This document shows, one piece after another, positions 45,855 through 57,657 of a DNA stretch of 64,000 nt; the first letter of the stretch is position 1; each line of letters starts with the position of its first letter. This stretch comes from Chryseobacterium sp. S0630 (GTDB lineage Bacteria > Bacteroidota > Bacteroidia > Flavobacteriales > Weeksellaceae): NCBI RefSeq assembly GCF_024158915.1, contig NZ_JAMZGF010000004.1, forward strand, positions 91,798 to 155,797, written 5' to 3'. The position numbers and the translations under genes are program-made. The notes under the pieces were generated by a model. The model made no database searches. It saw only the letters and a list, made by a program, of their open reading frames with translations, and was not told the DNA's origin.

Positions 45855-48449
45855 ATGACCAGAAAATTATTCGAAAAGTTAGCTGCGCTGCTCATGACAT
45901 TGATGATGTCTGCAGGAGTATTTGCACAGCAGGGCTATGAACCAATCCGTGGAATGGGTGTGGAGGCAAAACCAGTCAATAATTCAGGGATATGTCTTGC
46001 CTGTTATAACGGAAGTATGAATCCCGTAGTGGATGCCAGTCTTGATAATAGTGTAAGTATGGGTAATTTCGCTTCTCTTTTAAGTGGAAACGGAATCTCT
46101 GTAAAGAATAAAAATACAACCTATCCTGCAGGATATATTACCGGTTTCAATGTAGATCTTGGAACAAGTTTTATCACAGTTGATCTTTTGAGCTCTTTGA
46201 GAATCAGTACTTATAAAAATGGGGTTCTTCAGGAAACGACTACCAGCAGTACACTTTTGTCAGTGCCTGCATTCGGGGGAAGTAAAAACAGAATATTTCT
46301 TCATTTCAAAACTTCAAAAGAATTTGATGAAGTAAGGTTGTATCAGACCAATGTTCTTTCCATATTCAGTGCAATGAATGTATATTATGCATTCGCATTT
46401 GATCCTGCAAAAGTACCTACAGATAACAATGGTATTTGTGACGATATTATTGCGGGAAGCGGTGTGGATGGAAATGTATCCGGAAGCAGCAGTTTTCTTG
46501 CTCCGCTTTCTTATGTTCAGAATAAAGAAAAAATAGGAGACGGGAACAAAAATTCTTATGGATCAATTGTTCTGCCAGTGGGATTATTGGGTTCTTATTC
46601 GGTAGGCGTTTTAGACAAAAACCAGACATACCCTGCAGGAAACAGAACAGGTTTTGTAATAGAACCGGATGATCAGGGTAAATTGTTAAGTGCAGAGTTT
46701 TTAAAAAATATTACCATAGAAACTTATCTTTTTGGCCAGCTTCAGGATTCAAAACAGTTGTCCGACGGAGGAGGCTTAATTAATATAAAAGTATTAGGTT
46801 ATGGCTCAGGAAAACAAAAAGTTACCTTAACGACTACTAAACCTTTCAATGAAGTAAGATTAAAAGTGACTCAAACCCTGGGATTTAATTTAGGAGCATT
46901 GAAAGTCTATTATGCTTTCGAAGAACCGGTTTCTTGTGATTGTGATGATAAAATTCAGACAAGCGGTTCTGCTGTTCCTGGAAATTTGGTTACAGGTACT
47001 TCATGGACTTCCGGACCAGGGTTTCTTGGTCTTATTTTAGCTAAAATGACCAGTCCTGAAGCGATTGTAGATAATAATCCTTCCAATTATGCCACAGCTA
47101 CTGTTCCGGCTGCTTCTATTTTCAGCCTTTTCTCCGCATTTGCAACGGTAGGAACTAATGCAGTGCTTCCTGCCAACACAATGGCCGGATTTACGGTAGA
47201 AAAAGCAGGAAACCTTCTTGGAGTAAGTGTTTTGGAAAATATCACAGTAACATTGTACAACGGAAATACTTTGACAGATACTTTTACGAGTTCAGGAAGT
47301 CTTATCAGTGGAAATTTCTTCACAACGAATTCCAATAAATTCTATGTTGGAGGGAAATCAACAAAACCTTTTAACCGTATTAAAATCACTTTCAACAGCG
47401 GAACGGCCATTCGTATTCCTCAAAACTATTATATCTATAATGCATTTGCGAGCAGAGATGATGATAATGACGGTGTACCGAACTGTTTTGATCAATGCCA
47501 GGGAGGAGATGACAGCATAGATAATAACGGAAACGGAATTCCTGACTGTGCGGAAGGATGTACAGCCGTAAATGACAAATCTCCTGCACTCGATACGGAT
47601 GGTGACGGAATTGTAGATGCCTGTGATCTGGATTCTGATAATGACGGAATTCCGGATGCAATAGAAGACTTTGATAAAAACGGCAAGTTCCAGGATGATG
47701 ATAACGAAGGAGATATTCTTTTAACACCTGTATTGGGAGATTCTGTTCCTAATTATCTTGATCTGGATTCTGATAATGATGGTATCCTGGATTTATTTGA
47801 ATCTGGAATTCCGACCTCTGTCATCAATCAGATTGATTCGGATCATAACGGTATCATTGATACGAATGTTCCGGTTGGTAAAAACGGAATTGCTGATATT
47901 CTGGAAACTTCACCTGATTCAGGTGTATTGAAATATCCAATCAAAAATACAGACGGAGATGATAAACCTGACTTTCTGGATATTACTTCCGATGGTTCAG
48001 AACCTGACCTTTATAAGATCGGAAAAGCAAATCTGGATACATTAGGAGGAGGATTCATTTCTACCATTAATGATAAAGACAAAGATGGAATTCAGGCAGT
48101 AGTAGATACGGATCTTGTAAAAAGAGGTTCTCCGGATTCCCCGCTTTCACCTTATGCTTCATTATTGAAAAATGCATCTAATGTGGCAAAAACTACTTCC
48201 GCAGAAATTATCGAAGCAGCGAATGATGTAAAAGTATACCCGAATCCGGTAAAAGCAGGAGAAAATCTTAGAATTATATCAGAGGAAGAAGGTGTATATA
48301 CTTTGTTCTCTGCACAAGGACAGGTTGTTAAGACAGATCGTTTTAATGCCCATACAGGTATTGATACTTCTTCACTTCCTACAGGAGTGTATATTATTAA
48401 AGTAGAAACTAAATCAAAAATAAAATCTTATAGGGTTATTGTGAAATAA
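45855..48449 (+). CDS. T9SS-secreted protein with thrombospondin type 3-like calcium repeats
   Basis: An 864-residue protein. Signal peptide (ends GVFAQ), then three similar beta-rich segments, each beginning with a Cys-rich strand and containing a TYPAG or LPANT ... GF motif (near residues 30, 205 and 360). A run of DxDxDGxxD calcium loops follows (DDDNDGVPNC, DTDGDGIVDAC, DSDNDGIPDA, DLDSDNDGILD), then a type IX sorting domain (VYPNPVKAGENLRI ... YRVIVK). Probably a large surface adhesin. It is 34 bp after the YadA-like gene, so likely co-transcribed. Confidence 0.88.
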   Translation: MTRKLFEKLAALLMTLMMSAGVFAQQGYEPIRGMGVEAKPVNNSGICLACYNGSMNPVVDASLDNSVSMGNFASLLSGNGISVKNKNTTYPAGYITGFNVDLGTSFITVDLLSSLRISTYKNGVLQETTTSSTLLSVPAFGGSKNRIFLHFKTSKEFDEVRLYQTNVLSIFSAMNVYYAFAFDPAKVPTDNNGICDDIIAGSGVDGNVSGSSSFLAPLSYVQNKEKIGDGNKNSYGSIVLPVGLLGSYSVGVLDKNQTYPAGNRTGFVIEPDDQGKLLSAEFLKNITIETYLFGQLQDSKQLSDGGGLINIKVLGYGSGKQKVTLTTTKPFNEVRLKVTQTLGFNLGALKVYYAFEEPVSCDCDDKIQTSGSAVPGNLVTGTSWTSGPGFLGLILAKMTSPEAIVDNNPSNYATATVPAASIFSLFSAFATVGTNAVLPANTMAGFTVEKAGNLLGVSVLENITVTLYNGNTLTDTFTSSGSLISGNFFTTNSNKFYVGGKSTKPFNRIKITFNSGTAIRIPQNYYIYNAFASRDDDNDGVPNCFDQCQGGDDSIDNNGNGIPDCAEGCTAVNDKSPALDTDGDGIVDACDLDSDNDGIPDAIEDFDKNGKFQDDDNEGDILLTPVLGDSVPNYLDLDSDNDGILDLFESGIPTSVINQIDSDHNGIIDTNVPVGKNGIADILETSPDSGVLKYPIKNTDGDDKPDFLDITSDGSEPDLYKIGKANLDTLGGGFISTINDKDKDGIQAVVDTDLVKRGSPDSPLSPYASLLKNASNVAKTTSAEIIEAANDVKVYPNPVKAGENLRIISEEEGVYTLFSAQGQVVKTDRFNAHTGIDTSSLPTGVYIIKVETKSKIKSYRVIVK

Positions 48450-48472
48450 TCATAGGATTAGCTTGTGTTGTG

Positions 48473-48510
48473 GAGGGGTTGCTCATATTTGGGCAGCCTC
48501 TCTTGTTTTT
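48473..48510 (+). terminator. terminator of the rplL-rpoB cassette
   Basis: GAGGGGTTGCTC / GGGCAGCCTCTC pairs over 12 positions with G-T pairs, followed by TTGTTTTT. Confidence 0.8.
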
Positions 48511-48535
48511 AAGAGTCTCAAAATGAGATGATTTA

Positions 48536-48567
48536 TTTGTTATTGTGGATAACTTTTTGTATCTTTG
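48536..48567 (+). promoter_or_regulatory. rpoB promoter (TTTG-N20-TATCTTTG)
   Basis: TTTG at 48536-48539 and TATCTTTG at 48560-48567 with a 20-bp spacer. The predicted start is near 48574, leaving about 318 nt before rpoB. Confidence 0.8.
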
Positions 48568-48573
48568 CCCCTC

Positions 48574-48798
48574 TTTTGGCGCGAAAAATTGTTTGTAAAT
48601 TTATAAAATACTGAAAATCAGCTCTTTCACTGTGTAAAACATGGAAGGGATTTCGTGTATATAAATACTGCGGTAATACTGCCTCAAAAGTAATAAAAAT
48701 ATTTTGCATTACGCTGTGAAAAGATATACCAGCGTTGCAGTTAGAAAGAACTACATACAAAGTTTAAAAGAGCTTAAGGTCCTTTGTGAGCGCCAAAA
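48574..48798 (+). ncRNA. candidate structured rpoB leader or independent small RNA
   Basis: No gene fits this region. The first transcribed bases, TTTTGGCGC (48574-48582), are exactly complementary to 48790-48798. Inside, nested complementary pairs follow: 620-627/767-774 (8 bp), 631-636/752-757 (6, one G-T), 657-662/724-729 (6), 670-677/708-714 (7 with one bulge) and 685-689/702-706 (5) (add 48000). This would be a rod-like RNA with a 20/22-nt internal bubble. The pairing was found by eye; function unknown. Confidence 0.45.
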
Positions 48799-48891
48799 AC
48801 ACTTTTACCTTTTACTTTTATCTTGTTTCTTGTTCTTTTCTGATATTTTTTAATGAATCAAAATATTTTTTAACCCTTTCTTAAAAGTTTT

Positions 48892-51800
48892 ATGAGTAAA
48901 ACAAAATCAACAACTCAAGGAAATCCGAGAATTAATTTCTCATCAGCGAAAGGAAAAATCATCACTCCAGACTTTTTGGATATCCAAATTGAGTCTTTCA
49001 GAGAATTTTTCCAGCTTGATACACTTCCTGAAGCCAGAAAGACAGAAGCTCTTTACAAGACTTTCCAAGAGAATTTCCCAATTACGGATTCAAGAAACCA
49101 ATTCGTATTAGAATTCTTAGACTATCTGGTAGATTCTCCACGTTATTCAATCGATGAGTGTGTGGAAAGAGGACTTACTTATTCAGTTCCTCTAAAAGCT
49201 AGACTTAAATTGTATTGTACTGACCCGGAACACGAAGATTTCCAAACAGTGGTTCAGGACGTATACTTAGGTCCGGTTCCTTATATGACGCCAAGTGGTT
49301 CTTTTATCATCAATGGTGCTGAAAGAGTTATCGTTACGCAGCTTCACCGTTCACCTGGTGTATTCTTCGGACAAACTTACCACGCAAACGGAACCAAACT
49401 TTACTATTCAAGAATTATCCCTTTCAAAGGATCTTGGATGGAATTTACAACAGATATCAACAGCGTAATGTACGCGTATATCGACCGTAAGAAAAAATTA
49501 CCATTAACAACTCTATTAAGAGCGATCGGTTATGAATCTGACAAGGATATCCTTCAGATCTTCGACCTTGCTGAAGAAGTGAAAGTTTCTAAAGCTGCCC
49601 TTAAAAAAGTAGAAGGGAGAACATTGGCTGCGAGAGTATTGAACACTTGGTTCGAAGATTTCGTAGACGAAGATACAGGTGAGGTAGTTTCTATCGAAAG
49701 AAACGAAATCATCTTGGATAGAGAAACTATTCTTGAAAAAGAACACTTAGATCTTATTCTTGATGCTGGTGTGAAATCAATCCTGATTCACAAAGAAAAC
49801 AGCAACGAATTCTCTATCATCCAGAATACATTACAAAAAGACCCTACTAACTCTGAAAAAGAAGCGGTAGAGTATATTTATCGTCAGTTAAGAAATGCAG
49901 ATCCACCAGATGAGGAAACTGCAAGAGGAATCATTGAAAAATTATTCTTCTCTGAGCAAAGATATTCATTAGGTGAAGTAGGACGTTACAGATTGAACAA
50001 AAAGTTAGGTCTTAATATTCCAACTACAACTGAGGTTCTTACAAAAGAAGATATCATTGCTATTGTAAGACACTTAATCGAGCTTGTAAACTCTAAAGCT
50101 GAGGTTGATGATATTGACCACTTATCAAACAGAAGAATTAAAACTGTTGGTGAGCAATTAGCTGGCCAGTTCGGAGTAGGTCTTTCAAGAATTGCAAGAA
50201 CAATCAAGGAAAGAATGAACGTTAGAGATAACGAAATCTTTACTCCACTTGACCTTGTAAATGCTAAGACATTAACATCTGTAATTAACTCATTCTTTGG
50301 TACCAACCAGCTTTCTCAGTTCATGGACCAAACCAACCCTCTATCAGAAATTACTCACAAGAGAAGATTATCTGCACTAGGGCCTGGTGGTTTATCAAGA
50401 GAAAGAGCAGGTTTCGAGGTTCGAGACGTTCACCATACTCACTACGGAAGAATTTGCCCGATTGAAACTCCGGAAGGACCAAACATCGGTTTGATTTCAT
50501 CCCTAGGTATTTATGCTAAAATCAACAGACTAGGTTTCATCGAAACTCCATATAGAAAAGTAGAAGACAGCAAGATTAATCTTAATGCTGATCCTATTTA
50601 CCTTAATGCAGAAGACGAAGAAGACAAAGTAATTGCTCAGGCAAACGTTGAATTGAGCGATAACGGTGATTTCTTAACAGATAGAATTATTGCAAGATTA
50701 GATGGTGACTACCCTGTAGTGGAACCATCTCAGGTTAACCTTATTGATGTTGCACCAAACCAGATCTCTGGTATTTCTGCTTCATTAATTCCGTTCCTTG
50801 AGCATGATGATGCGAACCGTGCATTGATGGGATCTAACATGATGCGTCAGGCCGTTCCTCTATTGAAGCCACAGGCTCCAATCGTGGGTACAGGGCTTGA
50901 GCAACAAGTTGCAAGAGATTCAAGAATTTTAATTAACGCTGAAGGTACAGGTACTGTAGAGTACGTAGATGCTGACAGAATCGTTATTAAATATGAAAGA
51001 AGCGAAGACGAAGATTTAGTACAATTCGAGTCTGCTACTAAAACATACAACCTTACTAAGTTTAGAAAAACTAACCAGAGTACAACCATTACCCTAAGAC
51101 CAAACGTAAGAGTAGGTGATGTAGTGGAAAAAGGACAGGTACTTTGCGACGGTTATGCTACTGAAAAAGGAGAATTAGCTCTTGGTAGAAACTTAGTGGT
51201 AGCGTTCATGCCTTGGAAAGGGTACAACTTCGAGGATGCAATCGTAATCAACGAAAAAGTTGTACGTGAAGACTGGTTTACTTCAATCCACGTGGATGAA
51301 TATTCTCTTGAAGTTCGTGATACCAAATTAGGTATGGAAGAGCTTACAGCAGATATTCCAAACGTATCTGAAGAAGCTACTAAAGATCTTGACGAGAACG
51401 GTATGATCAGAATCGGTGCTGAAGTGAAGCCTGGAGATATCATGATTGGTAAAATTACTCCAAAAGGTGAATCTGACCCGACTCCTGAAGAAAAACTTCT
51501 TAGAGCAATCTTCGGTGATAAAGCTGGTGATGTGAAGGATGCTTCATTGAAAGCTGACTCTTCATTAAGAGGAGTTGTTATCAACAAGAAATTGTTCTCT
51601 AGAAACATTAAAGACAAAAAGAAAAGAACTGAAGAAAAACTTAAACTTGAAGAAATTGAAAACACTTACAAGGCTAAGTTTGACGAGTTGAGAAATACTT
51701 TAATTGAAAAATTAAATACACTGGTAAGCGGTAAAACTTCTCAAGGGGTACAAAACGACCTAGACGAAGAAATCATCGGTAAAGGTGTGAAATTCACTCA

Positions 51801-52713
51801 CAAGTTATTAACTTCAGTTGAAGATTATGTAAACGTTAGCGGTTCAGACTGGACAGTAGACGCTGACAAGAATGAATTGATCAAACAATTGATTCACAAT
51901 TACAAAATCAAATATAACGACATCCAGGGAGTTAAAAACCGTGAGAAATTTGCAATTTCAATCGGAGATGAGCTTCCGGCAGGTATCATGAAGTTGGCTA
52001 AAGTTTACATCGCTAAGAAACGTAAACTGAATGTAGGAGATAAAATGGCAGGACGTCACGGTAACAAAGGTATCGTTTCAAGAATCGTTCGTGAAGAAGA
52101 TATGCCATTCCTTGAAGACGGAACACCAGTAGATATCGTATTGAATCCACTAGGGGTACCTTCTCGTATGAACATCGGTCAGATCTACGAAACCGTTCTT
52201 GGATGGGCTGGTAGAAAATTAGGATTGAAGTTCGCTACGCCAATCTTCGATGGAGCAAGTCTTGATCAGATTACTGAATATACTGAGAAAGCAGGTCTTC
52301 CTAAATTCGGTCACACTCACCTTTATGATGGTGGTACCGGAGAAAGATTTACTCAGGCTGCAACAGTAGGTATTATTTACATGTTGAAACTAGGACACAT
52401 GGTAGATGATAAGATGCATGCACGTTCTATTGGTCCTTACTCATTGATTACTCAGCAGCCGTTAGGAGGTAAAGCTCAGTTCGGAGGTCAGAGATTCGGA
52501 GAGATGGAGGTTTGGGCACTTGAAGCATTCGGTGCATCTAACATCCTTAGAGAGATCCTTACTGTGAAGTCGGATGACGTGATTGGTAGAGCAAAAACTT
52601 ATGAAGCAATTGCAAAAGGTGAATCTATGCCTGAACCAGGTATTCCGGAATCATTCAACGTATTACTTCACGAGTTACAAGGTCTTGGATTAGACGTAAG
52701 ATTGGAGGAGTAA
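48892..52713 (+). CDS. rpoB: RNA polymerase beta subunit
   Basis: A 1273-residue beta subunit. Recognisable blocks include the rifampicin region ([22 protein letters not shown] followed by [19 protein letters not shown]), [17 protein letters not shown], and C-terminal [13 protein letters not shown] and [20 protein letters not shown]. It has a private promoter and long leader because the cassette and two terminators separate it from rplL. rpoC follows after 106 bp. Confidence 0.98.
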   Translation: MSKTKSTTQGNPRINFSSAKGKIITPDFLDIQIESFREFFQLDTLPEARKTEALYKTFQENFPITDSRNQFVLEFLDYLVDSPRYSIDECVERGLTYSVPLKARLKLYCTDPEHEDFQTVVQDVYLGPVPYMTPSGSFIINGAERVIVTQLHRSPGVFFGQTYHANGTKLYYSRIIPFKGSWMEFTTDINSVMYAYIDRKKKLPLTTLLRAIGYESDKDILQIFDLAEEVKVSKAALKKVEGRTLAARVLNTWFEDFVDEDTGEVVSIERNEIILDRETILEKEHLDLILDAGVKSILIHKENSNEFSIIQNTLQKDPTNSEKEAVEYIYRQLRNADPPDEETARGIIEKLFFSEQRYSLGEVGRYRLNKKLGLNIPTTTEVLTKEDIIAIVRHLIELVNSKAEVDDIDHLSNRRIKTVGEQLAGQFGVGLSRIARTIKERMNVRDNEIFTPLDLVNAKTLTSVINSFFGTNQLSQFMDQTNPLSEITHKRRLSALGPGGLSRERAGFEVRDVHHTHYGRICPIETPEGPNIGLISSLGIYAKINRLGFIETPYRKVEDSKINLNADPIYLNAEDEEDKVIAQANVELSDNGDFLTDRIIARLDGDYPVVEPSQVNLIDVAPNQISGISASLIPFLEHDDANRALMGSNMMRQAVPLLKPQAPIVGTGLEQQVARDSRILINAEGTGTVEYVDADRIVIKYERSEDEDLVQFESATKTYNLTKFRKTNQSTTITLRPNVRVGDVVEKGQVLCDGYATEKGELALGRNLVVAFMPWKGYNFEDAIVINEKVVREDWFTSIHVDEYSLEVRDTKLGMEELTADIPNVSEEATKDLDENGMIRIGAEVKPGDIMIGKITPKGESDPTPEEKLLRAIFGDKAGDVKDASLKADSSLRGVVINKKLFSRNIKDKKKRTEEKLKLEEIENTYKAKFDELRNTLIEKLNTLVSGKTSQGVQNDLDEEIIGKGVKFTHKLLTSVEDYVNVSGSDWTVDADKNELIKQLIHNYKIKYNDIQGVKNREKFAISIGDELPAGIMKLAKVYIAKKRKLNVGDKMAGRHGNKGIVSRIVREEDMPFLEDGTPVDIVLNPLGVPSRMNIGQIYETVLGWAGRKLGLKFATPIFDGASLDQITEYTEKAGLPKFGHTHLYDGGTGERFTQAATVGIIYMLKLGHMVDDKMHARSIGPYSLITQQPLGGKAQFGGQRFGEMEVWALEAFGASNILREILTVKSDDVIGRAKTYEAIAKGESMPEPGIPESFNVLLHELQGLGLDVRLEE

Positions 52714-52819
52714 ATTAAAGATTTAATTACTAAAAATTAAAGAATTAATCAACTCCGAGATGATAAGAGCGAAAGTGTAACGCTTTCAATCTTTAATCTT
52801 TATAATCAAAAATAAAATT

Positions 52820-55800
52820 ATGTCAAATAAAAATAAATCAAGTAGATTTAATAAAATAACCATCGGTCTAGCGTCACCGGAGTCTATTTTACAAGACTCA
52901 AGAGGGGAGGTTTTAAAGCCGGAAACTATTAACTACAGAACTCACAAGCCTGAAAGAGACGGGCTATTTTGTGAGAAAATCTTTGGTCCTGTAAAGGATT
53001 ACGAATGTGCTTGTGGTAAATACAAGAGAATTCGTTACAAAGGGATCGTTTGTGACCGTTGTGGAGTAGAAGTTACTGAGAAAAAAGTAAGAAGAGAGAG
53101 AATCGGGCACATCAACCTTGTAGTTCCAATTGCACACATCTGGTATTTCCGTTCATTACCAAACAAAATCGGATACCTTTTAGGAATTCCTTCTAAGAAA
53201 TTAGACATGATCATCTACTACGAAAGATATGTAGTGATTCAGCAGGGTATTGCTAAGAAGTTAGACGGTTCTGATTTTGAAAATATGGAATTCCTTACAG
53301 AAGAAGAGTACCTTGATATCATGGAAACTCTTCCTGTAGAAAACCAGTATCTTGATGATTCTGATCCAAACAAATTCATCGCCAGAATGGGTGCTGAAGC
53401 TGTAGAAGATCTATTAAAAAGAATCGATCTTGATGCATTGTCTTTCGACTTGAGACACAAAGCTCACAACGAAGGTTCAAAACAAAGAAGAACAGAAGCT
53501 CTTAAGAGATTGAACGTTGTAGAAGCATTAAGAGGTGCTAATACAAGAATGATCAACAGACCAGAGTGGATGATCATGCGTGTACTTCCTGTTATCCCAC
53601 CAGAACTAAGACCATTGGTTCCATTGGATGGAGGACGTTTCGCAACTTCTGACTTGAATGACCTTTATAGAAGAGTTATTATCAGAAATAACCGTTTGAA
53701 GAGATTATTGGAGATCAAAGCTCCTGAAGTAATCTTGAGAAACGAGAAGCGTATGCTTCAGGAATCAGTAGATTCATTATTCGATAACACAAGAAAATCT
53801 TCTGCAGTAAAATCTGAATCAAACAGACCATTGAAATCACTTTCGGATTCATTGAAAGGTAAGCAAGGTCGTTTCCGTCAGAACCTACTAGGAAAAAGGG
53901 TTGACTACTCTGCGCGTTCGGTAATTGTTGTAGGTCCAAACTTACAGCTTCACGAATGTGGTATTCCTAAGGATATGGCAGCTGAACTTTACAAACCATT
54001 CATCATTAGAAAACTAATTGAAAGAGGTATTGTAAAAACAGTAAAATCTGCAAAGAGAATTATCGACAGAAAAGAACCAGTAGTTTATGATATCCTTGAA
54101 AACGTGATGAAAGGTCACCCTGTTCTATTGAACAGAGCACCTACGCTTCACAGACTGGGTATTCAGGCTTTCCAACCTAAGATGATCGAAGGTAAGGCAA
54201 TCCAGCTACACCCATTAGTAACTACGGCCTTCAACGCCGATTTCGATGGTGACCAGATGGCGGTACACTTGCCACTAGGACCAGAAGCGATCCTTGAAGC
54301 TCAGTTATTGATGTTAGGTTCTCAAAACATCTTGAACCCTGCAAACGGTTCTCCAATTACAGTACCATCTCAGGACATGGTTCTTGGTCTTTATTTCATG
54401 ACTAAAGAATTAAGCTCTACTGAGACAATGAAAGTAAAAGGAGAAGGTCTTGCATTCTATTCTCCTGAAGAAGCAGAAATTGCTTACGCTGAAGGTAGAG
54501 TATCTTTAAATGCTAAAGTAAGATGTAGACTACCTATCAAAGAAGATGGAGAAATCGTTACAAGATTGATCGAAACTTCTGTAGGTAGAATCCTATTCAA
54601 CCAGATTGTACCTAAGCAGGTAGGATATATCAATGAACTTCTTACGAAGAAATCATTGAGAAACGTTATCGGTAAGATCCTTGCTGATACAGATTTCCCT
54701 ACAACTGTGAAGTTCCTTGATGCAATGAAAGACCTAGGATATTCAAACGCATTCAAAGGAGGTCTTTCTTTCTCACTAGGAGATATTGTAGTTCCTGTTG
54801 AGAAAAAGCAGATGATTGCACAATCAATTGAAACTGTAGACGAAATTAGAGCTAACTATAACATGGGTCTAATTACCGATACAGAACGTTATAACCAGGT
54901 AATCGACGTTTGGACAAATACCAACGCAGGATTAACTGAAATGATCATGAGCAGAATGAAAACTGACCAAGGTGGTTTCAACTCTGTATACATGATGCTT
55001 GACTCTGGAGCGAGGGGTTCTAAAGAACAGATCCGTCAGTTATCAGGGATGAGAGGTTTGATGGCAAAACCGCAGAAAGCTGGTTCTACCGGAGCGGAGA
55101 TCATCGAAAACCCGATCCTTGCAAACTTTAAGGAAGGTCTTTCGATTCTAGAGTACTTTATCTCTACCCACGGTGCTCGTAAGGGTCTTGCGGATACCGC
55201 TCTTAAGACAGCCGATGCTGGTTACTTAACGAGAAGATTGGTAGACGTTGCACAGGACGTTATCGTTACAGAAGACGACTGTGGAACATTGAGAGGTACA
55301 GAAGTTACTGCACTTAAGAAAAATGACGAGATCGTTGAAAAAATCTCTGAAAGAATCTTAGGTAGAGTATCCCTTCATAATATTTACGATCCTGAAACTG
55401 ACGAGCTTATTGCAAGTGCAGATCAGGTGATCATTGAATCTTTGGCGAAGAGAATCGAAGAAGCAGGATTAGAAGCTGTGGAGGTTCGTTCACCATTAAC
55501 TTGTGAAACTAAGAAAGGTATCTGTGCAAAATGTTACGGTAGAAACTTAGCAACAGGTAAAGTGATCCACATGGGTGAAGCAGTAGGTGTAATTGCAGCA
55601 CAGTCAATTGGGGAACCAGGTACTCAGCTTACGTTGAGAACCTTCCACCAAGGGGGTACTGCAGGTAACGTATCAGAAAACCCATCTATCGTTGCAAGAA
55701 GAGACGGTATCGTAGAAATGGATGAAGTAAGAACAATTACTTCTGAAGATGAAAACGGTAATACAGCTGAGGTTGTAGTTTCTCGTTCAACAGAATTCAG

Positions 55801-57085
55801 ATTAGTTGCTGATAATGAGTCCAGAACTCCATTAATGGTAGCTAACGTACCTTACGGATCTATATTATCTGTAAAACCAGGTGATAAAGTGAAGAAAGGA
55901 GATACAATCTGTAGATGGGATCCGTATAACGCGGTTATCATTGCTGAAACTTCAGGTAAGGTAGAATACGAGGATATCATCCAGGGTATTTCATTCCAAC
56001 TTGAAATTGACGAACAAACAGGATTCGAAGAGAAAGTAATCTCTGAATCTAGAAATAAGAAAGCCGTACCTACCTTGAAAGTGGTAGACTCTAAAGGAGT
56101 TGAGCAAAAAGCTTACAACTTACCGGTAGGAGCCCACTTAATGGTTAACGATGGTGAAAAAATTAAGGCTGGTAAAGTCTTAATCAAAATCCCAAGAAAA
56201 TCTGCAAAAGCAGGGGATATCACCGGAGGTCTTCCGAGAGTTACCGAATTATTCGAAGCAAGAAACCCTTCAAACCCAGCGGTTGTTACTGAAATCGACG
56301 GGGTAGTTTCTTACGGAAAAATCAAGAGAGGTAACCGTGAACTTATTGTTGAGGCTAAAACTGGAGAAAGAAAAATTTACTTAGTAAAACTTTCTAACCA
56401 GATTCTTGTTCAGGAGAATGACTTCGTAAGAGCAGGTTCTCCACTTTCTGACGGTTCTATCACACCGGAAGATATCTTAAGAATTAAAGGTCCAACTGCC
56501 GTTCAGGAATACTTAGTAAACGAGATTCAGGAAGTTTACCGTCTACAGGGGGTAAAAATCGACGACAAGCACTTCGAAATTATCGTAAGACAGATGATGA
56601 CGAAAGTATCTATCGTAGATGGAGGTGATACTCAATTCCTTGAAGGAGCTCTTGAACACAAGTTTGATTTCTTGGAAGAAAACAACAGAGTATTCGGTCT
56701 TAAAGTAGTAGTAGATGCTGGTGATTCTAAAGAATTCCAACCAGGTCAGATGATTACGGCAAGAGAATTAAGAGACGAAAACTCTAAGTTGAAGCGTGAA
56801 GATTTAGGTTTAGTAGAAGTAAGAGAAGCTCTTCCTGCTACTGCAACTCCTGTACTACAAGGTATTACAAGAGCGGCTCTTCAGACTAAGTCATTCATGT
56901 CTGCAGCATCATTCCAGGAAACAACGAAAGTTCTTAACGAAGCAGCAGTTGCTGGTAAAGTAGACGATCTTAACGGTCTTAAAGAAAATGTAATTGTAGG
57001 TCACAGAATTCCTGCAGGTACAGGTCTTAAAGAGTATCAGAACGTTATTGTTGGTTCTAAGAAAGAATTCGAAGACCTTAACTAA
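52820..57085 (+). CDS. rpoC: RNA polymerase beta' subunit
   Basis: A 1421-residue beta' subunit. The N-terminal zinc site ([20 protein letters not shown]) and the catalytic magnesium motif [14 protein letters not shown] (near 54235-54270) are present. The second zinc-binding region ([16 protein letters not shown]) and the trigger-loop region are also seen. It follows rpoB with an AT-rich 106-bp gap. Confidence 0.98.
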   Translation: MSNKNKSSRFNKITIGLASPESILQDSRGEVLKPETINYRTHKPERDGLFCEKIFGPVKDYECACGKYKRIRYKGIVCDRCGVEVTEKKVRRERIGHINLVVPIAHIWYFRSLPNKIGYLLGIPSKKLDMIIYYERYVVIQQGIAKKLDGSDFENMEFLTEEEYLDIMETLPVENQYLDDSDPNKFIARMGAEAVEDLLKRIDLDALSFDLRHKAHNEGSKQRRTEALKRLNVVEALRGANTRMINRPEWMIMRVLPVIPPELRPLVPLDGGRFATSDLNDLYRRVIIRNNRLKRLLEIKAPEVILRNEKRMLQESVDSLFDNTRKSSAVKSESNRPLKSLSDSLKGKQGRFRQNLLGKRVDYSARSVIVVGPNLQLHECGIPKDMAAELYKPFIIRKLIERGIVKTVKSAKRIIDRKEPVVYDILENVMKGHPVLLNRAPTLHRLGIQAFQPKMIEGKAIQLHPLVTTAFNADFDGDQMAVHLPLGPEAILEAQLLMLGSQNILNPANGSPITVPSQDMVLGLYFMTKELSSTETMKVKGEGLAFYSPEEAEIAYAEGRVSLNAKVRCRLPIKEDGEIVTRLIETSVGRILFNQIVPKQVGYINELLTKKSLRNVIGKILADTDFPTTVKFLDAMKDLGYSNAFKGGLSFSLGDIVVPVEKKQMIAQSIETVDEIRANYNMGLITDTERYNQVIDVWTNTNAGLTEMIMSRMKTDQGGFNSVYMMLDSGARGSKEQIRQLSGMRGLMAKPQKAGSTGAEIIENPILANFKEGLSILEYFISTHGARKGLADTALKTADAGYLTRRLVDVAQDVIVTEDDCGTLRGTEVTALKKNDEIVEKISERILGRVSLHNIYDPETDELIASADQVIIESLAKRIEEAGLEAVEVRSPLTCETKKGICAKCYGRNLATGKVIHMGEAVGVIAAQSIGEPGTQLTLRTFHQGGTAGNVSENPSIVARRDGIVEMDEVRTITSEDENGNTAEVVVSRSTEFRLVADNESRTPLMVANVPYGSILSVKPGDKVKKGDTICRWDPYNAVIIAETSGKVEYEDIIQGISFQLEIDEQTGFEEKVISESRNKKAVPTLKVVDSKGVEQKAYNLPVGAHLMVNDGEKIKAGKVLIKIPRKSAKAGDITGGLPRVTELFEARNPSNPAVVTEIDGVVSYGKIKRGNRELIVEAKTGERKIYLVKLSNQILVQENDFVRAGSPLSDGSITPEDILRIKGPTAVQEYLVNEIQEVYRLQGVKIDDKHFEIIVRQMMTKVSIVDGGDTQFLEGALEHKFDFLEENNRVFGLKVVVDAGDSKEFQPGQMITARELRDENSKLKREDLGLVEVREALPATATPVLQGITRAALQTKSFMSAASFQETTKVLNEAAVAGKVDDLNGLKENVIVGHRIPAGTGLKEYQNVIVGSKKEFEDLN

Positions 57086-57172
57086 AATTAATGATTTGAA
57101 ATTTGGGATTTGAAATTATTTTTATATTTTCACAATCTCAAATTTCGAATTTTAAAAACATAATTTATAACA

Positions 57173-57478
57173 ATGGACAACAATCAAAATCCACAAGACG
57201 GAAACATCAACATCGAATTAAACGAAATGGTAGCTGCTGGTATCTATGCTAACCTAGCTTTAGTAAACCACTCTCCATCTGAATTTGTAGTAGACTTTAT
57301 TCAGTTGATGCCAGGTGTTCAGCAAGCTAAAGTAAGATCAAGAGTAATTCTTGCTCCACTTCACGCTAAGAGAGTATTAAGCGCTCTTCAACAGAACATC
57401 GCTAACTACGAGCAGCAGTTCGGAGAAATCAAAGAAGTTGAGCCTTTCGTATTAGGAGGAAACAACGTTCAAGCGTAA
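57173..57478 (+). CDS. DUF3467 family protein
   Basis: A 101-residue cytoplasmic protein (INIELNEMVAAGIYANLALVNHS; HAKRVLSALQQNIANYE). Members of DUF3467 commonly follow rpoC in Bacteroidetes; their role is unknown. The 87-bp gap and a terminator afterwards suggest it ends the rpoBC transcript. Confidence 0.92.
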   Translation: MDNNQNPQDGNINIELNEMVAAGIYANLALVNHSPSEFVVDFIQLMPGVQQAKVRSRVILAPLHAKRVLSALQQNIANYEQQFGEIKEVEPFVLGGNNVQA

Positions 57479-57502
57479 GATTTCTTTTACAATAAAATAA
57501 AG

Positions 57503-57534
57503 AATGTCCTGGTTTTTACCAGGACATTTTTTTT
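57503..57534 (+). terminator. terminator after the rpoBC-DUF3467 unit
   Basis: AATGTCCTGGT / ACCAGGACATT hairpin with T8. Confidence 0.92.
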
Positions 57535-57607
57535 GCACTTTAAGGAAAGATAATTAGAATTTGTTAAATTGTTAATTTTGTTTAATAAGATAAAAATGTG
57601 TAGTAAG

Positions 57608-57630
57608 GATATATCAATTTTATATCTTTG
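57608..57630 (+). promoter_or_regulatory. candidate promoter of the Crp/Fnr gene with overlapping inverted repeat
   Basis: TATCTTTG (57623-57630) matches the -7 consensus. GATATA-N7-TATATC (57608-57626) overlaps its left side and could serve autoregulation. Confidence 0.5.
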
Positions 57631-57657
57631 TTTAAGAAAAAGCAGAAAATATAATAT

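Noticed and set aside
48533..48760. 75-codon minus-strand frame upstream of rpoB
   Set aside because: It covers the rpoB promoter and foldable leader and has no protein features.
48574..48798. RNase P or SRP RNA in the rpoB leader
   Set aside because: The conserved RNase P core and the SRP domain IV loop sequences are absent.
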